A stretch of DNA of 64,000 bases from positions 1-64,000 of the forward strand of contig CALCKT010000033.1 of assembly GCA_937965785.1 (NCBI GenBank), given 5' to 3'. This stretch comes from an uncultured Propionibacteriaceae bacterium (GTDB lineage: Bacteria; Actinomycetota; Actinomycetes; Propionibacteriales; Propionibacteriaceae). Under the pieces are notes generated by a model. It saw only the letters and a list, made by a program, of their open reading frames with translations, ran no database searches and was not told where the DNA came from. A program made the position numbers and the translations under genes. Within the stretch, counting starts at the first letter, position 1; each line of letters starts with the position of its first letter. Shown piece by piece: positions 17,497 to 26,360 of the stretch.

Positions 17497-20400
17497 TGAA
17501 CCAGCGCACCATCATCGACGGCAACGAGGCCGCCGCCGACGTTGCCTACCGGCTGAGCGAACTCTGCTCCATCTATCCGATCACCCCCAGCTCCACCATG
17601 GCCGAACTGGCCGACGAATGGTCCTCCCACGGGCGCAGGAACGTCTTCGGCACGGTGCCCACCGTCGTCGAGATGCAGTCCGAGGGCGGCGCGGCCGGAG
17701 CCATGCACGGCGCCCTCCAGGGCGGGGCCCTGTCCACCACCTTCACCGCCTCGCAGGGCCTGCTGCTGATGATCCCCAACATGTACCGGATCGCCGGGGA
17801 ACTGACCTCCACGGTCTTCCACGTAGCGGCGCGTTCCCTGGCCACGCAGGGCCTGTCGATCTTCGGCGACCACCAGGACGTGATGGCCGTGCGTCAGACG
17901 GGCTGCTGCATGCTCAGTTCCGCGTCGGTGCAGGAGGCCCACGACATGGCGGCCGTCGCGCATCTGGCGACCCTGCGCGCCCGGCTGCCGTTCGTGCATT
18001 TCTTCGACGGCTTCCGCACCAGCCACGAACTCAACACCTTGGTCAAGCTCACCGACGACCAGCTGCGTGAACTGGTACCCGCCGACCTGGTCCGTGAGCA
18101 CCGCGCCCGGGCGCTGAGCCCCGAGAACCCGTTCATCCGCGGCACCGCACAGAACCCGGACACCTACTTCCAGTCGCGCGAGACCGCGAACCGCTATTAC
18201 GACGCCGTGCCGGGGATCCTCACCGAGGTGCTGGAACACTTCGAGAAGGTCTCGGGTCGCCGCTATCGCACGGTGGAGTACCACGGCCATCCCGAGGCCG
18301 ACCGGGTGGTGGTGATCATGGGTTCGGGGATCGAGACGATGATCCCCGTGGTCAGGCACCTCAACGAGGCGGGGGAGAAGGTGGGTGTCCTGTTCGTGCG
18401 GCTCTACCGGCCCTTCCCGAAGGAACACCTCCTGGCCGCGTTGCCCGCCACCGTCCGGAAGGTCGCGGTCCTGGACCGCACCAAGGAGCCCGGTGCGGGG
18501 GGCGAACCGCTGTTCCTCGATGTCTCCTCCGCCATCGGGGAATCCGTGTCCCGCGGGGACCGGGATGTCATGCCGGTGCTGACCGGCGGTCGCTACGGCC
18601 TGTCCAGCAAGGAGTTCACCCCCGCCATGGCGAAGGCGGTCTACGACGAGCTGGCGAAGGAACACCCCCGGCCGCGTTTCACGGTGGGCATCAACGACGA
18701 CGTCACCCACCTGTCCCTCGACGTCGATCCCGATTTCCAGCTCCTCGACCCGCAGACCCACCGCGCCGTGTTCTACGGGCTGGGTTCGGATGGCACCGTC
18801 GGAGCCAACAAGAACACCATCAAGATCATCGGCTCCGATCCCGATACCTACGCCCAGGGCTACTTCGTCTACGACTCCAAGAAATCGGGTTCGCGCACCG
18901 TCTCGCACCTGCGTTTCGGCCCCAACCCGATCCAGGCGCCGTACCTGGTGACCCGGTCGGATTTCATCGGCTGCCATCACTGGTCGATCCTGGAGCGGGT
19001 GGACGTGCTGGAGTTCGCCCGGCCCGGCACGACGCTGCTGCTCAATTCCCCCTATCCGGCGGATCAGGTGTGGGAACAGCTGCCGCGCCCGATGCAGGAG
19101 AAGATCGTCGAGCTGGGCATCTCCCTGCACGTCATCGATGCCTCCGCGGTCGCGCGGGCCGCGGGTCTCGGGTCGCGCACCAACACGGTGTTGCAGACCT
19201 GTTTCTTCGCGATCTCCGGTGTCATGCCGCGTGAGGAGGCCATTGAGAAGGTCAAGGCCGCCATCACCAAGACCTACGCCCGCAAGTCGATGGCCATCGT
19301 GCAGAAGAACCACGAGGCGGTCGACGCATCCCTGGCCCACCTGCACGAGGTTCAGGTACCCACCTGCGCCACCGGGCAGCGGGACCTGATCCCACCCGTC
19401 CCCTCGGACGCCCCACAGTTCGTGCGGGAGGTCACCGCGACGATGCTGGTCGGGCGCGGTGACGAACTGCCGGTCTCGGTGCTGCCCGTCGACGGTTCCT
19501 ACCCGTCGGGCACCACCCGCTACGAGAAACGCAACATCAGCGAGATCATCGCGGTGTGGGACAACGAGTCCTGCATCCAGTGCGGGAACTGTTCCTTCGT
19601 GTGTCCGCACGCCGTGCTGCGCGCCAAGTACTACCCCTCCGAGGTGGTCGAGAACGCCCCCGAGGGTTTCCTCAGCCAACCGCTCGACGCCGCGGGCCTG
19701 CCCGACACCAATTACACGCTGCAGGTCTACGCCGAGGACTGCACGGGCTGTGGGTTGTGCGTCGAGGCCTGCCCCGTCAGGCCCGTCGGGCAGCCGAACC
19801 GGCGCGCCATCAACCTGGAGCCGGTGCTGGAACGGGAGAAGGAAAAGGAAGCGGTCAAGTTCTTCGAGACCATCCCGCTCAACGACCGCCGCAACGTGGA
19901 CTTCGGCACCGTGCGTGGCACCCAGTTCCTGGAGCCGTTGTTCGAGTTCTCCGGGGCCTGCTCCGGGTGTGGCGAAACCCCGTACCTGAAGCTGCTGACC
20001 CAGCTGTTCGGGGACCGCGTCACCGTCGCCAACGCCACCGGCTGCTCGTCGATCTACGGCGGCAACCTGCCCACCACCCCGTGGGCGAAGAACGCCCAGG
20101 GGCGCGGACCGGCATGGTCGAACTCGCTGTTCGAGGACAACGCCGAGTTCGGGCTCGGGCTCCGGCTGGCCGCCGACCTGCACCGCGACATGGCGCGTCA
20201 CCTCCTGGAGGAACTGCGCTCCGAGATCGACGACGACGAACTGATCGACTCGTTGCTGGCCGCGAAACAGCGCATGGAGTCGGGCCTGGCCCGGCAGGCC
20301 GCCCGTGTCGACCGTCTCAAGGCGCGGCTGGCGGAGCTGGAGGGCCCGAAGATCGAGGACCTCAAGAGCGTCTGCGACCATCTGTTGCGGCGTTCCGTCT

Positions 20401-21083
20401 GGATCGTCGGCGGTGACGGCTGGGCCTACGACATCGGTTCTTCCGGCGTCGATCACGTGCTGGCCTCGGGGCGCAACGTCAACGTGCTGGTGCTGGACAC
20501 CGAGGTTTACTCCAACACGGGTGGTCAGGCGTCCAAGTCCACCCCGCTGGGGGCGGTCGCGAAGTTCGCATCCGCGGGCAAGCTCACCAACAAGAAGGAC
20601 ATGGCCATGCAGGCGATGGCCTACGGGTCGGTGTACGTGGCGCGGGTGGCGATGGGCGCGGACCCGCAGCAGACCCTGAAGGCGTTCCGCGAGGCGGAGG
20701 CCTACGAGGGGCCGAGCCTGATCATCGCCTACAGCCACTGCATCGCCCACGGCATCGACATCCGCAAGGGCCTGGAGCAGCAGTACCGGGCCGTCAATTC
20801 CGGGCACTGGCCGCTGATGCGTTACAACCCGGTGATCCGGGAGAACGGCGGCAACCCGTTCCTGCTCGACAGCCCCCGGCCGCGCCTGAAACTGCGCGAG
20901 TACCAGGATGCCGAACTGCGCTACAAGGTGTTGCGCGCCGCCGACCCGGAGGAGGCCAATCGTCTCATCGACATCGCCCAGGCGCAGGTGGACCGGCGCT
21001 GGGCCGAGTACGAGGAGCTGGCGCTCCGGGGCGCTGAGAAGTTCGCCGCCGACCCGCGCAAGGAGGAATCGTGGCAGATCTGA
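17496..21083 (+). CDS. nifJ: Pyruvate:ferredoxin (flavodoxin) oxidoreductase
   Basis: Oxidises pyruvate with CoA to acetyl-CoA and CO2, reducing ferredoxin or flavodoxin; oxygen-sensitive cytoplasmic enzyme. 1195 residues, normal single-chain length. Domain I starts IDGNEAAADVAYRLSELCSIYPITPSS (pyruvate-binding). A central 2[4Fe-4S] ferredoxin domain has CIQCGNCSFVCPHA and CTGCGLCVEACPV. The C-terminal thiamine-diphosphate domain has CSGCGETPYLKLL, GDGWAYDIGSSG and NTGGQASKSTPLGA. The ATG at 17496 shares a base with the preceding stop and matches the family N-terminus; longer readings run into the upstream gene. The stop lies inside the start of the PyrD-like gene. Confidence 0.97.
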   Translation: MNQRTIIDGNEAAADVAYRLSELCSIYPITPSSTMAELADEWSSHGRRNVFGTVPTVVEMQSEGGAAGAMHGALQGGALSTTFTASQGLLLMIPNMYRIAGELTSTVFHVAARSLATQGLSIFGDHQDVMAVRQTGCCMLSSASVQEAHDMAAVAHLATLRARLPFVHFFDGFRTSHELNTLVKLTDDQLRELVPADLVREHRARALSPENPFIRGTAQNPDTYFQSRETANRYYDAVPGILTEVLEHFEKVSGRRYRTVEYHGHPEADRVVVIMGSGIETMIPVVRHLNEAGEKVGVLFVRLYRPFPKEHLLAALPATVRKVAVLDRTKEPGAGGEPLFLDVSSAIGESVSRGDRDVMPVLTGGRYGLSSKEFTPAMAKAVYDELAKEHPRPRFTVGINDDVTHLSLDVDPDFQLLDPQTHRAVFYGLGSDGTVGANKNTIKIIGSDPDTYAQGYFVYDSKKSGSRTVSHLRFGPNPIQAPYLVTRSDFIGCHHWSILERVDVLEFARPGTTLLLNSPYPADQVWEQLPRPMQEKIVELGISLHVIDASAVARAAGLGSRTNTVLQTCFFAISGVMPREEAIEKVKAAITKTYARKSMAIVQKNHEAVDASLAHLHEVQVPTCATGQRDLIPPVPSDAPQFVREVTATMLVGRGDELPVSVLPVDGSYPSGTTRYEKRNISEIIAVWDNESCIQCGNCSFVCPHAVLRAKYYPSEVVENAPEGFLSQPLDAAGLPDTNYTLQVYAEDCTGCGLCVEACPVRPVGQPNRRAINLEPVLEREKEKEAVKFFETIPLNDRRNVDFGTVRGTQFLEPLFEFSGACSGCGETPYLKLLTQLFGDRVTVANATGCSSIYGGNLPTTPWAKNAQGRGPAWSNSLFEDNAEFGLGLRLAADLHRDMARHLLEELRSEIDDDELIDSLLAAKQRMESGLARQAARVDRLKARLAELEGPKIEDLKSVCDHLLRRSVWIVGGDGWAYDIGSSGVDHVLASGRNVNVLVLDTEVYSNTGGQASKSTPLGAVAKFASAGKLTNKKDMAMQAMAYGSVYVARVAMGADPQQTLKAFREAEAYEGPSLIIAYSHCIAHGIDIRKGLEQQYRAVNSGHWPLMRYNPVIRENGGNPFLLDSPRPRLKLREYQDAELRYKVLRAADPEEANRLIDIAQAQVDRRWAEYEELALRGAEKFAADPRKEESWQI

Positions 21084-22084
21084 GGAGCAGCTACCTGGGA
21101 CTGGAACTGCGCAACCCCGTCATCGCCTCGGCCGGGCCACTGAGCCAGAGCGTCGAGGACATCAAGGCGCTGGCGGATGCGGGGCTCGGTGCTGTGACCA
21201 TGTTCTCCCTGTTCGAGGAGCAGCTGTTCCGCGACGCGGAGCGCTTGGTGGAACTGGAGGAGCAGTTTGCCGACATAACCCCGGAGGCCGTCAGCTTCTT
21301 CCCGGAGGTGCCGCGTGCAGAGGCCGATGCTGTCACGAACTACCTGCGGCTCGTCGAGAAGGGCGCCCAGGCCATCGACGTGCCGCTGATCGCCTCCCTC
21401 AACGGCGCCTCCCGCGGGGGATGGGTGCACTCGGCGCGCAGCCTGCAGGACGCCGGGGCGGCCGCGCTGGAGCTCAACATCTACTACGTCCCGGGTGACC
21501 TAACCCTGGGAGGTGAAGATGTGGAGCAGCGTCACCTCGACATTCTCCGGGCCGTGAAGTCGGAGGTGAGCATCCCGGTGGCGGTGAAACTCAGCCCGTA
21601 CTTCTCGTCGGTCGGTGCGATGTGTCAGCGACTCGACCGGGCCGGAGCCGATGGCCTGGTGCTGTTCAACCGGTTCCTGCAACCCGACATCGACCTGGAT
21701 CGGCTGGAGGTGGTCAGCGGGGTGACGCTGAGTTCGCCCGTGGACGCCCGCCTGCCGCGCACCTGGATCGCGGTGCTGCACGACCACGTGGAGGCCTCGC
21801 TCGCGGCCTCGTCCGGGGTGGATCAGCCCGAGGACGTCGTGAAACACCTGCTGGCCGGGGCCGATGTGGTCTGCACCACCTCGGCGCTGGTGCGTCACGG
21901 CGTCGAGCACGCCACCCGCCTGGTCGAGGGGCTCGATTCCTGGCTCGACAGCCGGCGGCTCACCTTGGACCAGGCCCGTGGCATGTTGGCCGTGCCGGCC
22001 AACACCCCGGTCGATGCCTACGAGCGTGCGGGGTACGTCGCCGCATTGGAGAAGGCGAAGACGACCTACGGGTCGCTGTCCTGA
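21071..22084 (+). CDS. Dihydroorotate dehydrogenase-like flavoprotein
   Basis: 337 residues starting at GTG 21071, 13 bp inside nifJ. A PyrD-type FMN barrel: MADLRSSYLGLELRNPVIASAGPLS at the N-terminus, GAALELNIYYVPGD in the middle, VAVKLSPYFSS and ADGLVLFNRFLQPDID with phosphate-binding-type loops, and GADVVCTTSALVRHG near the end. It is not expected to be the cell's pyrimidine enzyme: the rest of the pyr genes are absent, and this subgroup travels with nifJ and GltD-like genes. Its substrate is unknown; a role in pyruvate or electron-bifurcation chemistry is inferred only from the operon. Confidence 0.85.
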   Translation: MADLRSSYLGLELRNPVIASAGPLSQSVEDIKALADAGLGAVTMFSLFEEQLFRDAERLVELEEQFADITPEAVSFFPEVPRAEADAVTNYLRLVEKGAQAIDVPLIASLNGASRGGWVHSARSLQDAGAAALELNIYYVPGDLTLGGEDVEQRHLDILRAVKSEVSIPVAVKLSPYFSSVGAMCQRLDRAGADGLVLFNRFLQPDIDLDRLEVVSGVTLSSPVDARLPRTWIAVLHDHVEASLAASSGVDQPEDVVKHLLAGADVVCTTSALVRHGVEHATRLVEGLDSWLDSRRLTLDQARGMLAVPANTPVDAYERAGYVAALEKAKTTYGSLS

Positions 22085-22100
22085 CGGGATGCGCTCCGCG

Positions 22101-22133
22101 ACGCCGGTTGGGTTCTCACGGCCCGGCCGGCGT
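22101..22133 (+). terminator. Hairpin after the nifJ operon
   Basis: ACGCCGG ... CCGGCGT forms a 7-bp stem; after a two-base internal mismatch an inner GGG/CCC pairing extends it. Located 16 bp after the PyrD-like stop and followed by TGCTGTTT. Confidence 0.6.
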
Positions 22134-22179
22134 TGCTGTTTCCGGAATCCAGCCGACTCGGGCCCGGGCAAATGCTTTC

Positions 22180-22198
22180 CATGTAAGTGAGTTACATG
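22180..22198. promoter_or_regulatory. Palindromic operator of the MarR-led operon
   Basis: CATGTAAGTGAGTTACATG: perfect 7-bp arms around a 5-bp centre, 14 bp before the GTG of the MarR-type gene. Size, symmetry and place suit MarR autoregulation of the downstream transporter operon. Confidence 0.75.
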
Positions 22199-22211
22199 TA
22201 ATGTTTCTTGG

Positions 22212-22769
22212 GTGAAGGAAACAGCAACGCCCCTCGGGGAACACGGAGCCCTCTTCGAAGCGCTCCTGCACGCGGAGGTGGCGCTGTGGAACCGGCTCGA
22301 GAAGGACCTCTGGCGAACCGCGAACTCCGCCACCCTGGCGCGTTACCTCGTCCTGAAGCAGATCGACGCGTCAGCACCCGATGGTGGTCCCCGGGTCCAG
22401 GACATCGCCCGGCACCAGCGCACCACGGTCGGTGCGGCCTCGCGGCTCGTTGATCGCCTGGTCGGTGACGGGCTCGTGCTCAGGACCCCCTGCCCCAAGG
22501 ATCGGCGCTCCAGCCGGCTGAGCCTCACCGACAAGGGACGGGTACGGATGGAGAGCGCGGCCGGAACCTTCGAGGACACCCTGCGCACCGTGCTCGCCGA
22601 CTTCCGTCACGAGGAGCTTGTGGTGCTCATCCAGAACCTGACCCGGGTGGCCACCGGCGCAAGCCAGCGGGCCGACATCGTCCCGGCCATGCAGGGCGCC
22701 CGTCTCGACGAGCCCCTGCCCGGTGGCGGGTTCGTCGCCCTGACCAACGAGAACGGAGCTGAATCATGA
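22212..22769 (+). CDS. MarR-family transcriptional regulator
   Basis: 185 residues from GTG 22212. Winged-helix core: ATLARYLVLKQIDAS, VQDIARHQRTTVGAASRLVDRLVGDGLV (recognition helix) and the wing RTPCPKDRRSSRLSLTDKGR. The dimerising C-terminal helix ends in a loose Gly/Pro-rich tail. The stop overlaps the ATPase start (ATGA), so the repressor is encoded first in the osmolyte transporter operon and probably represses it through the palindrome just upstream. The ligand is unknown; in other bacteria MarR-type regulators of betaine systems (OpcR, GbsR-like) respond to choline or osmotic state, but this match is not shown here. Confidence 0.9.
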   Translation: MKETATPLGEHGALFEALLHAEVALWNRLEKDLWRTANSATLARYLVLKQIDASAPDGGPRVQDIARHQRTTVGAASRLVDRLVGDGLVLRTPCPKDRRSSRLSLTDKGRVRMESAAGTFEDTLRTVLADFRHEELVVLIQNLTRVATGASQRADIVPAMQGARLDEPLPGGGFVALTNENGAES

Positions 22770-23611
22770 TCCGGTTCGAGGACGTACAGAAGATCTATCC
22801 GGACGGTACCGTCGGGGTCGGGGGCATCACCCTGGATGTCGCCGAGCGCTCCACGACCGTGCTGCTGGGCTCGTCCGGGTCCGGCAAGACCACTCTGATG
22901 CGGATGGTCAACAAGATGGTGACGCCCACCTCGGGTGCCGTGCTGCTGGCCGGGGAGGACGTCGCGGTGCAACCGACGGTGGCGTTGCGGCGCTCCATCG
23001 GCTACGTCCTGCAGGACGGCGGATTGTTCCCGCACCGCCGCGTCGTCGACAACATCGCCACGGTCCCGATCCTCGACGGGGTTCCCAAGGCCAAGGCGCG
23101 CGAGCACGCCCTGGAGCTGATGGACATGGTCGGGCTCGACCGCGACCTGGCCGGGCGTTTCCCGTCGCAGCTCTCCGGCGGGCAGCGGCAGCGCGTCGGA
23201 GTCGCCCGGGCGCTCGCCAATGACCCCAAGGTCCTGCTCATGGACGAACCCTTCGGTGCCCTCGACCCGCTGGTCCGCGCCGACCTGCAACGGGAACTGC
23301 GAGACCTGCAGCGGCGCCTGGGAACCACCATCCTGTTCGTCACCCACGACGTCGACGAGGCCTTCCTCCTGGGCGACCAGGTGGCGGTGCTGCGCACCGG
23401 CGGTGTCCTGGCGCAGGTCGGCACCCCAGAGGAGCTGCTCTCCAACCCGGCCGATGAGTTCGTCGCCGATTTCGTCGGGGCGGACACGAGCCGCCGCCAG
23501 CTGCGGAGCATTGAACGCAACGGCTCCAGGCTCGTGATCGACGCCGATGGGCGGCCCCTGGGAACCCTCCGTGAAGGCGGTGGAGGAGCCTCGGGTGGGG
23601 GGCCGTCGTGA
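22766..23611 (+). CDS. OpuC/ProV-type osmolyte ABC transporter ATPase
   Basis: 281 residues. Walker A LGSSGSGKTTLMRM, Q-loop region GYVLQDGGLFPHRRVVDN, signature LSGGQRQRVGVARAL, Walker B VLLMDEPFGALDPL and switch His in VTHDVDEAF. The wording DGGLFPHRRV with a NIATVPIL stretch is typical of ATPases importing glycine betaine, choline or carnitine. The usual CBS domain pair is missing: only about 40 residues follow the nucleotide domain, ending in a glycine-rich tail. Osmotic gating through CBS domains is therefore unlikely. Start overlaps the MarR stop and its stop overlaps the first permease gene. Confidence 0.92.
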   Translation: MIRFEDVQKIYPDGTVGVGGITLDVAERSTTVLLGSSGSGKTTLMRMVNKMVTPTSGAVLLAGEDVAVQPTVALRRSIGYVLQDGGLFPHRRVVDNIATVPILDGVPKAKAREHALELMDMVGLDRDLAGRFPSQLSGGQRQRVGVARALANDPKVLLMDEPFGALDPLVRADLQRELRDLQRRLGTTILFVTHDVDEAFLLGDQVAVLRTGGVLAQVGTPEELLSNPADEFVADFVGADTSRRQLRSIERNGSRLVIDADGRPLGTLREGGGGASGGGPS

Positions 23612-24318
23612 ACTGGTTCATTGACACCCTGGGGCAGGTTGAACTGGTCAAGACGCTGGTGAGCACCGCGAACTGGTTGGTCAACAATCTGGGGCAGGTG
23701 GGCGGCTATTTCTTGATCCACGCCCTGCTCTCGCTGGGTGCTGTTGTCGCGGCCGCCGTGCTGTCGGTGCCGCTGGCCCGGTTGGCGGTCGCAACCCGGC
23801 GTTTCGGAGGACTTCTGCTCGGCGCCTTCTCGCTCCTGTACGCGGTTCCTTCCCTGCCGATGCTCGTGGTGATCCCGGTCATCCTGGGGGTGCCGGTGCG
23901 CTCCCCGCTGAACATGGTGATCGTCCTGACCCTGTACGGGATCTCGGTGCTCGTCACCCAGGTCGCGGAGGCCTTCCGTTCCCTGCCCGAGGACGTCGTC
24001 GAGGCCGCCAACGCCCTCGGGGTCGATCCGTGGCGGCGATTCTGGCAGGTGGAGCTGCCGCTCGCAGTGCCGGTGCTGATCGCGGGGTTGCGCGTGGTGA
24101 CCGCGTCCACGGTTTCCCTGGTCACGGTCGGCGCGCTGGTCGGTGTGCAGTCGCTCGGCACCCTGTTCACCGACGGCTTCCAGCGGCAACTGGTCGAATC
24201 GCTGCTGACCGGGCTCGGCGCGACCCTGCTGCTGGCCCTGATCTTCGACCTGCTCGTCGTGTTGTTCGGCAGAGCCCTGACCCCGTGGCTTCGTAAACGG
24301 AAGCAGGTGACGGCATGA
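23608..24318 (+). CDS. Osmolyte ABC transporter permease 1 (OpuCB-like)
   Basis: 236 residues from GTG 23608, overlapping the ATPase stop. Hydrophobic segments occur near 32-50, 65-85 and 90-115, with the permease EAA-like loop VVEAANALGVDPWRRFWQVELPLAVPVLIAGLR. VGALVGVQSLGTLFTDGFQ matches the OpuCB/OpuCD conserved end. Inner-membrane component paired with permease 2. The N-terminal helix is preceded by NTLGQVELVKTLVSTANWLVNN, a normal leader for this family. Confidence 0.92.
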   Translation: MNWFIDTLGQVELVKTLVSTANWLVNNLGQVGGYFLIHALLSLGAVVAAAVLSVPLARLAVATRRFGGLLLGAFSLLYAVPSLPMLVVIPVILGVPVRSPLNMVIVLTLYGISVLVTQVAEAFRSLPEDVVEAANALGVDPWRRFWQVELPLAVPVLIAGLRVVTASTVSLVTVGALVGVQSLGTLFTDGFQRQLVESLLTGLGATLLLALIFDLLVVLFGRALTPWLRKRKQVTA

Positions 24319-25007
24319 ATCTCTTCCTCGACGCCCTCGGCTGGCTGTTCGCGCCCGAGAACTGGGGCGGGGCAGGTGGCATCTCGTCACGACTGCAGCA
24401 ACACCTCTACTTCACTCTCGCCGTGGTGGCAGTGGCCTGCGTGCTGGCGCTCCCGGCCGGGGTGGCCATCGGCCACACGCGGCGCGGGGTGGCTGTGGTC
24501 CCCATGATCACGGCATCGGCGCGCGCCCTCCCGACCCTCGGCCTGCTGACCCTGGTCGGTCTGTGGTCCGGTCTGGGGCTGGTGGCTCCCTTCTGCGCGC
24601 TGCTGGTGCTGGCCATTCCCCCGATGCTCGCCGGGGCCTACTCGGGAATCACCTCGGCCGAACCGGTCACGGTGGATGCGGCCCGCGCCATCGGCCTGTC
24701 CTCGTGGCAGGTACTCACCCAGGTGGAGCTGCCCGCCGCCGTTCCGCTGCTTCTCGAGGGGCTGCGATCGACCACCCTCCAGGTCGTCGCCACGGCGACG
24801 CTAGCCGCCTACACCGCCGACGTGGGGCTGGGGCGGTTCCTCTTCACCGGTCTCAAGACCCGCGACTACGCACAGATGGTCGGCGGCGCGCTGCTGGTCG
24901 TCGCCCTGGCCCTCGTCCTGGACCTGCTGCTGGTACAGACCAAACACATGATCACCCGAAAACTCGACCCAAGTACCCAAATCGCTTCCGCGAAGGAGTC
25001 CCGATGA
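24315..25007 (+). CDS. Osmolyte ABC transporter permease 2 (OpuCD-like)
   Basis: 230 residues, ATG overlapping the previous stop. Multiple membrane helices, EAA-like loop VDAARAIGLSSWQVLTQVELPAAVPLLLEGLR and AYTADVGLGRFLFTGLKTRDYAQMVGGA, the conserved OpuCD end. Pairs with permease 1 to form a two-permease importer rather than the single-permease ProW type. Confidence 0.92.
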   Translation: MNLFLDALGWLFAPENWGGAGGISSRLQQHLYFTLAVVAVACVLALPAGVAIGHTRRGVAVVPMITASARALPTLGLLTLVGLWSGLGLVAPFCALLVLAIPPMLAGAYSGITSAEPVTVDAARAIGLSSWQVLTQVELPAAVPLLLEGLRSTTLQVVATATLAAYTADVGLGRFLFTGLKTRDYAQMVGGALLVVALALVLDLLLVQTKHMITRKLDPSTQIASAKESR

Positions 25008-25909
25008 AATCCACGACCAAGCTCGCCGCACTCGGAATCGCAGCAGCCCTGGCACTGGTGGGCTGCGGCAGTGCCTCGAACATCGAGGGAAAAAGCGACG
25101 ACACGAAATCCTCCGACACCCTGGTGATCGGCTCCCAGGACTATTACTCGAACGAGATCATCGCCGAGATCTACGCCCAGTCCCTGGAGAAGTCGGGCAA
25201 GAAGGTGGACCGACAGCTGAAGATCGGACAGCGGGAGGTCTACATGCCCGAACTCCAGGCCGGGAAGATCGACATCTTCCCCGAGTACAGCGGCAACCTG
25301 CTGCAGTACTACAAACCCGAGACCACGGCCCGCACCTCGGAGCAGGTCCACGCTGAGCTGACCGGCGCCCTGCCGGGAGGGTTGAAGGCACTGGAGCAGG
25401 CGCCGGCAACCGACCAGGACTCCTACGTGGTGACCAAGGCGTTCGCGGAGGAACACTCGCTGAAACAGATCGGGGATCTCGCCTCGGTGCCGGACCTGAA
25501 GATCGCGGGCAACTCCGAGCTGGAGTCCCGCCCATACGGGCCGAAGGGGCTCCGCGAGACCTACGGGGTCGAGACCACGATCAAACCCGCCGAGGACTCG
25601 GGTGGCCCGCTCACCGTCAAGGCCCTGCGCGACGGGGAGGTGCAGATCGCCGACATCTACACCGCCGCCCCGGTGCTGGCCGAAGGTGACCTGGTGGCCC
25701 TGGAGGATCCGAAGAACCTGTTCCTGTCCTCCAACGTGGTGCCGATCGTCTCCAGCAAGGTGGACGACCAGACCGCGGAGACCCTGAACAAGGTGTCGAA
25801 GGAGCTGACCCCCGAGGACCTGATCGCCATGAACAAACGGTCCGTCGACGAGAAGGCGTCGGCCTCGGTGATCGCGGGCGACTGGCTGAAGTCCAAGGGC
25901 CTGGCCTGA
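25004..25909 (+). CDS. Osmolyte-binding lipoprotein (OpuCC/OsmX-like)
   Basis: 301 residues; ATG 25004 behind GAAGGAG and overlapping the permease stop. Lipobox LVGCGS at about residue 22 anchors it outside the membrane. The mature protein begins DTLVIGSQDYYSNEIIAEIYAQSLE, then MPELQAGKIDIFPEYSGNLLQYY, and later ALRDGEVQIADIYTAAPVL: the periplasmic-binding type 2 fold of quaternary-amine binding proteins. The exact ligand (glycine betaine, choline, carnitine or ergothioneine) cannot be told. Last gene of a five-gene operon, followed by a strong terminator. Confidence 0.92.
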   Translation: MKSTTKLAALGIAAALALVGCGSASNIEGKSDDTKSSDTLVIGSQDYYSNEIIAEIYAQSLEKSGKKVDRQLKIGQREVYMPELQAGKIDIFPEYSGNLLQYYKPETTARTSEQVHAELTGALPGGLKALEQAPATDQDSYVVTKAFAEEHSLKQIGDLASVPDLKIAGNSELESRPYGPKGLRETYGVETTIKPAEDSGGPLTVKALRDGEVQIADIYTAAPVLAEGDLVALEDPKNLFLSSNVVPIVSSKVDDQTAETLNKVSKELTPEDLIAMNKRSVDEKASASVIAGDWLKSKGLA

Positions 25910-25926
25910 GAGACAGAACCATCCGA

Positions 25927-25956
25927 CGCGACCCCCGCCGAGCCGCGGGGGTCGCG
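25927..25956 (+). terminator. Perfect 12-bp hairpin after the osmolyte operon
   Basis: CGCGACCCCCGC - CGAGCC - GCGGGGGTCGCG, 17 bp after the stop of the binding-protein gene. Confidence 0.85.
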
Positions 25957-26019
25957 CCGTTACACCTTGGAAATCTGCGAGTGGTATGGCTCAAAACCTG
26001 CGAGTGGCATGGTTCTAGC

Positions 26020-26181
26020 GTGTGTCGGCGACGAATCGGCGATGACGAATTTGATGAACTGTTTGGCGTCGTACCCGCGATTGCATTGGACGGGGTGAAG
26101 GCGGTCGGTAGGACCACGACCGCCTTGCAATGTGTCCGGGCGGCGATCCATCTGGATCAACCACCCCGGGCAGCAATCTGA
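26020..26181 (+). pseudogene. Remnant of an AAA/DUF4143-type ATPase gene
   Basis: A 53-residue fragment reads VCRRRIGDDEFDELF..., then VVPAIALDGVKAVGRTTTAL, then AAIHLDQPPRAAI before a stop. This matches the start of DUF4143-type ATP-binding proteins (LPAIALEGPKAVGKT then a conserved HRLDDP), with Walker A lysine changed to Arg (AVGRTT). No continuation of the gene is found downstream. It lies in the 450-bp gap between the osmolyte operon and the next gene; the rest of the gap shows nothing else. The assignment rests on motif memory. Confidence 0.55.
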
Positions 26182-26360
26182 GCCGTTTCGGGCAGGTCCC
26201 GTCCCCAAACGTGGCACCCACTCTCGTTGACGGGATCTTGGACTATGGTTCGGAACGTTTCCCGGTGAATCCCGCGGCTTCTCTGGGCTGGGAACGCAGC
26301 GGTGCGGGAGCCGGGTGTCGTGTGGTCTACTTGGCCACCCGTGACGAGGAAGTGGTGCAC

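Noticed and set aside
17490..20807. Long open frame antisense to nifJ
   Set aside because: Shadow of a strongly biased gene; no start signal or known motif.
21071..22084. The cell's dihydroorotate dehydrogenase (PyrD)
   Set aside because: Operon with nifJ and lack of pyr genes make a pyrimidine role unlikely; the subgroup is only PyrD-like.
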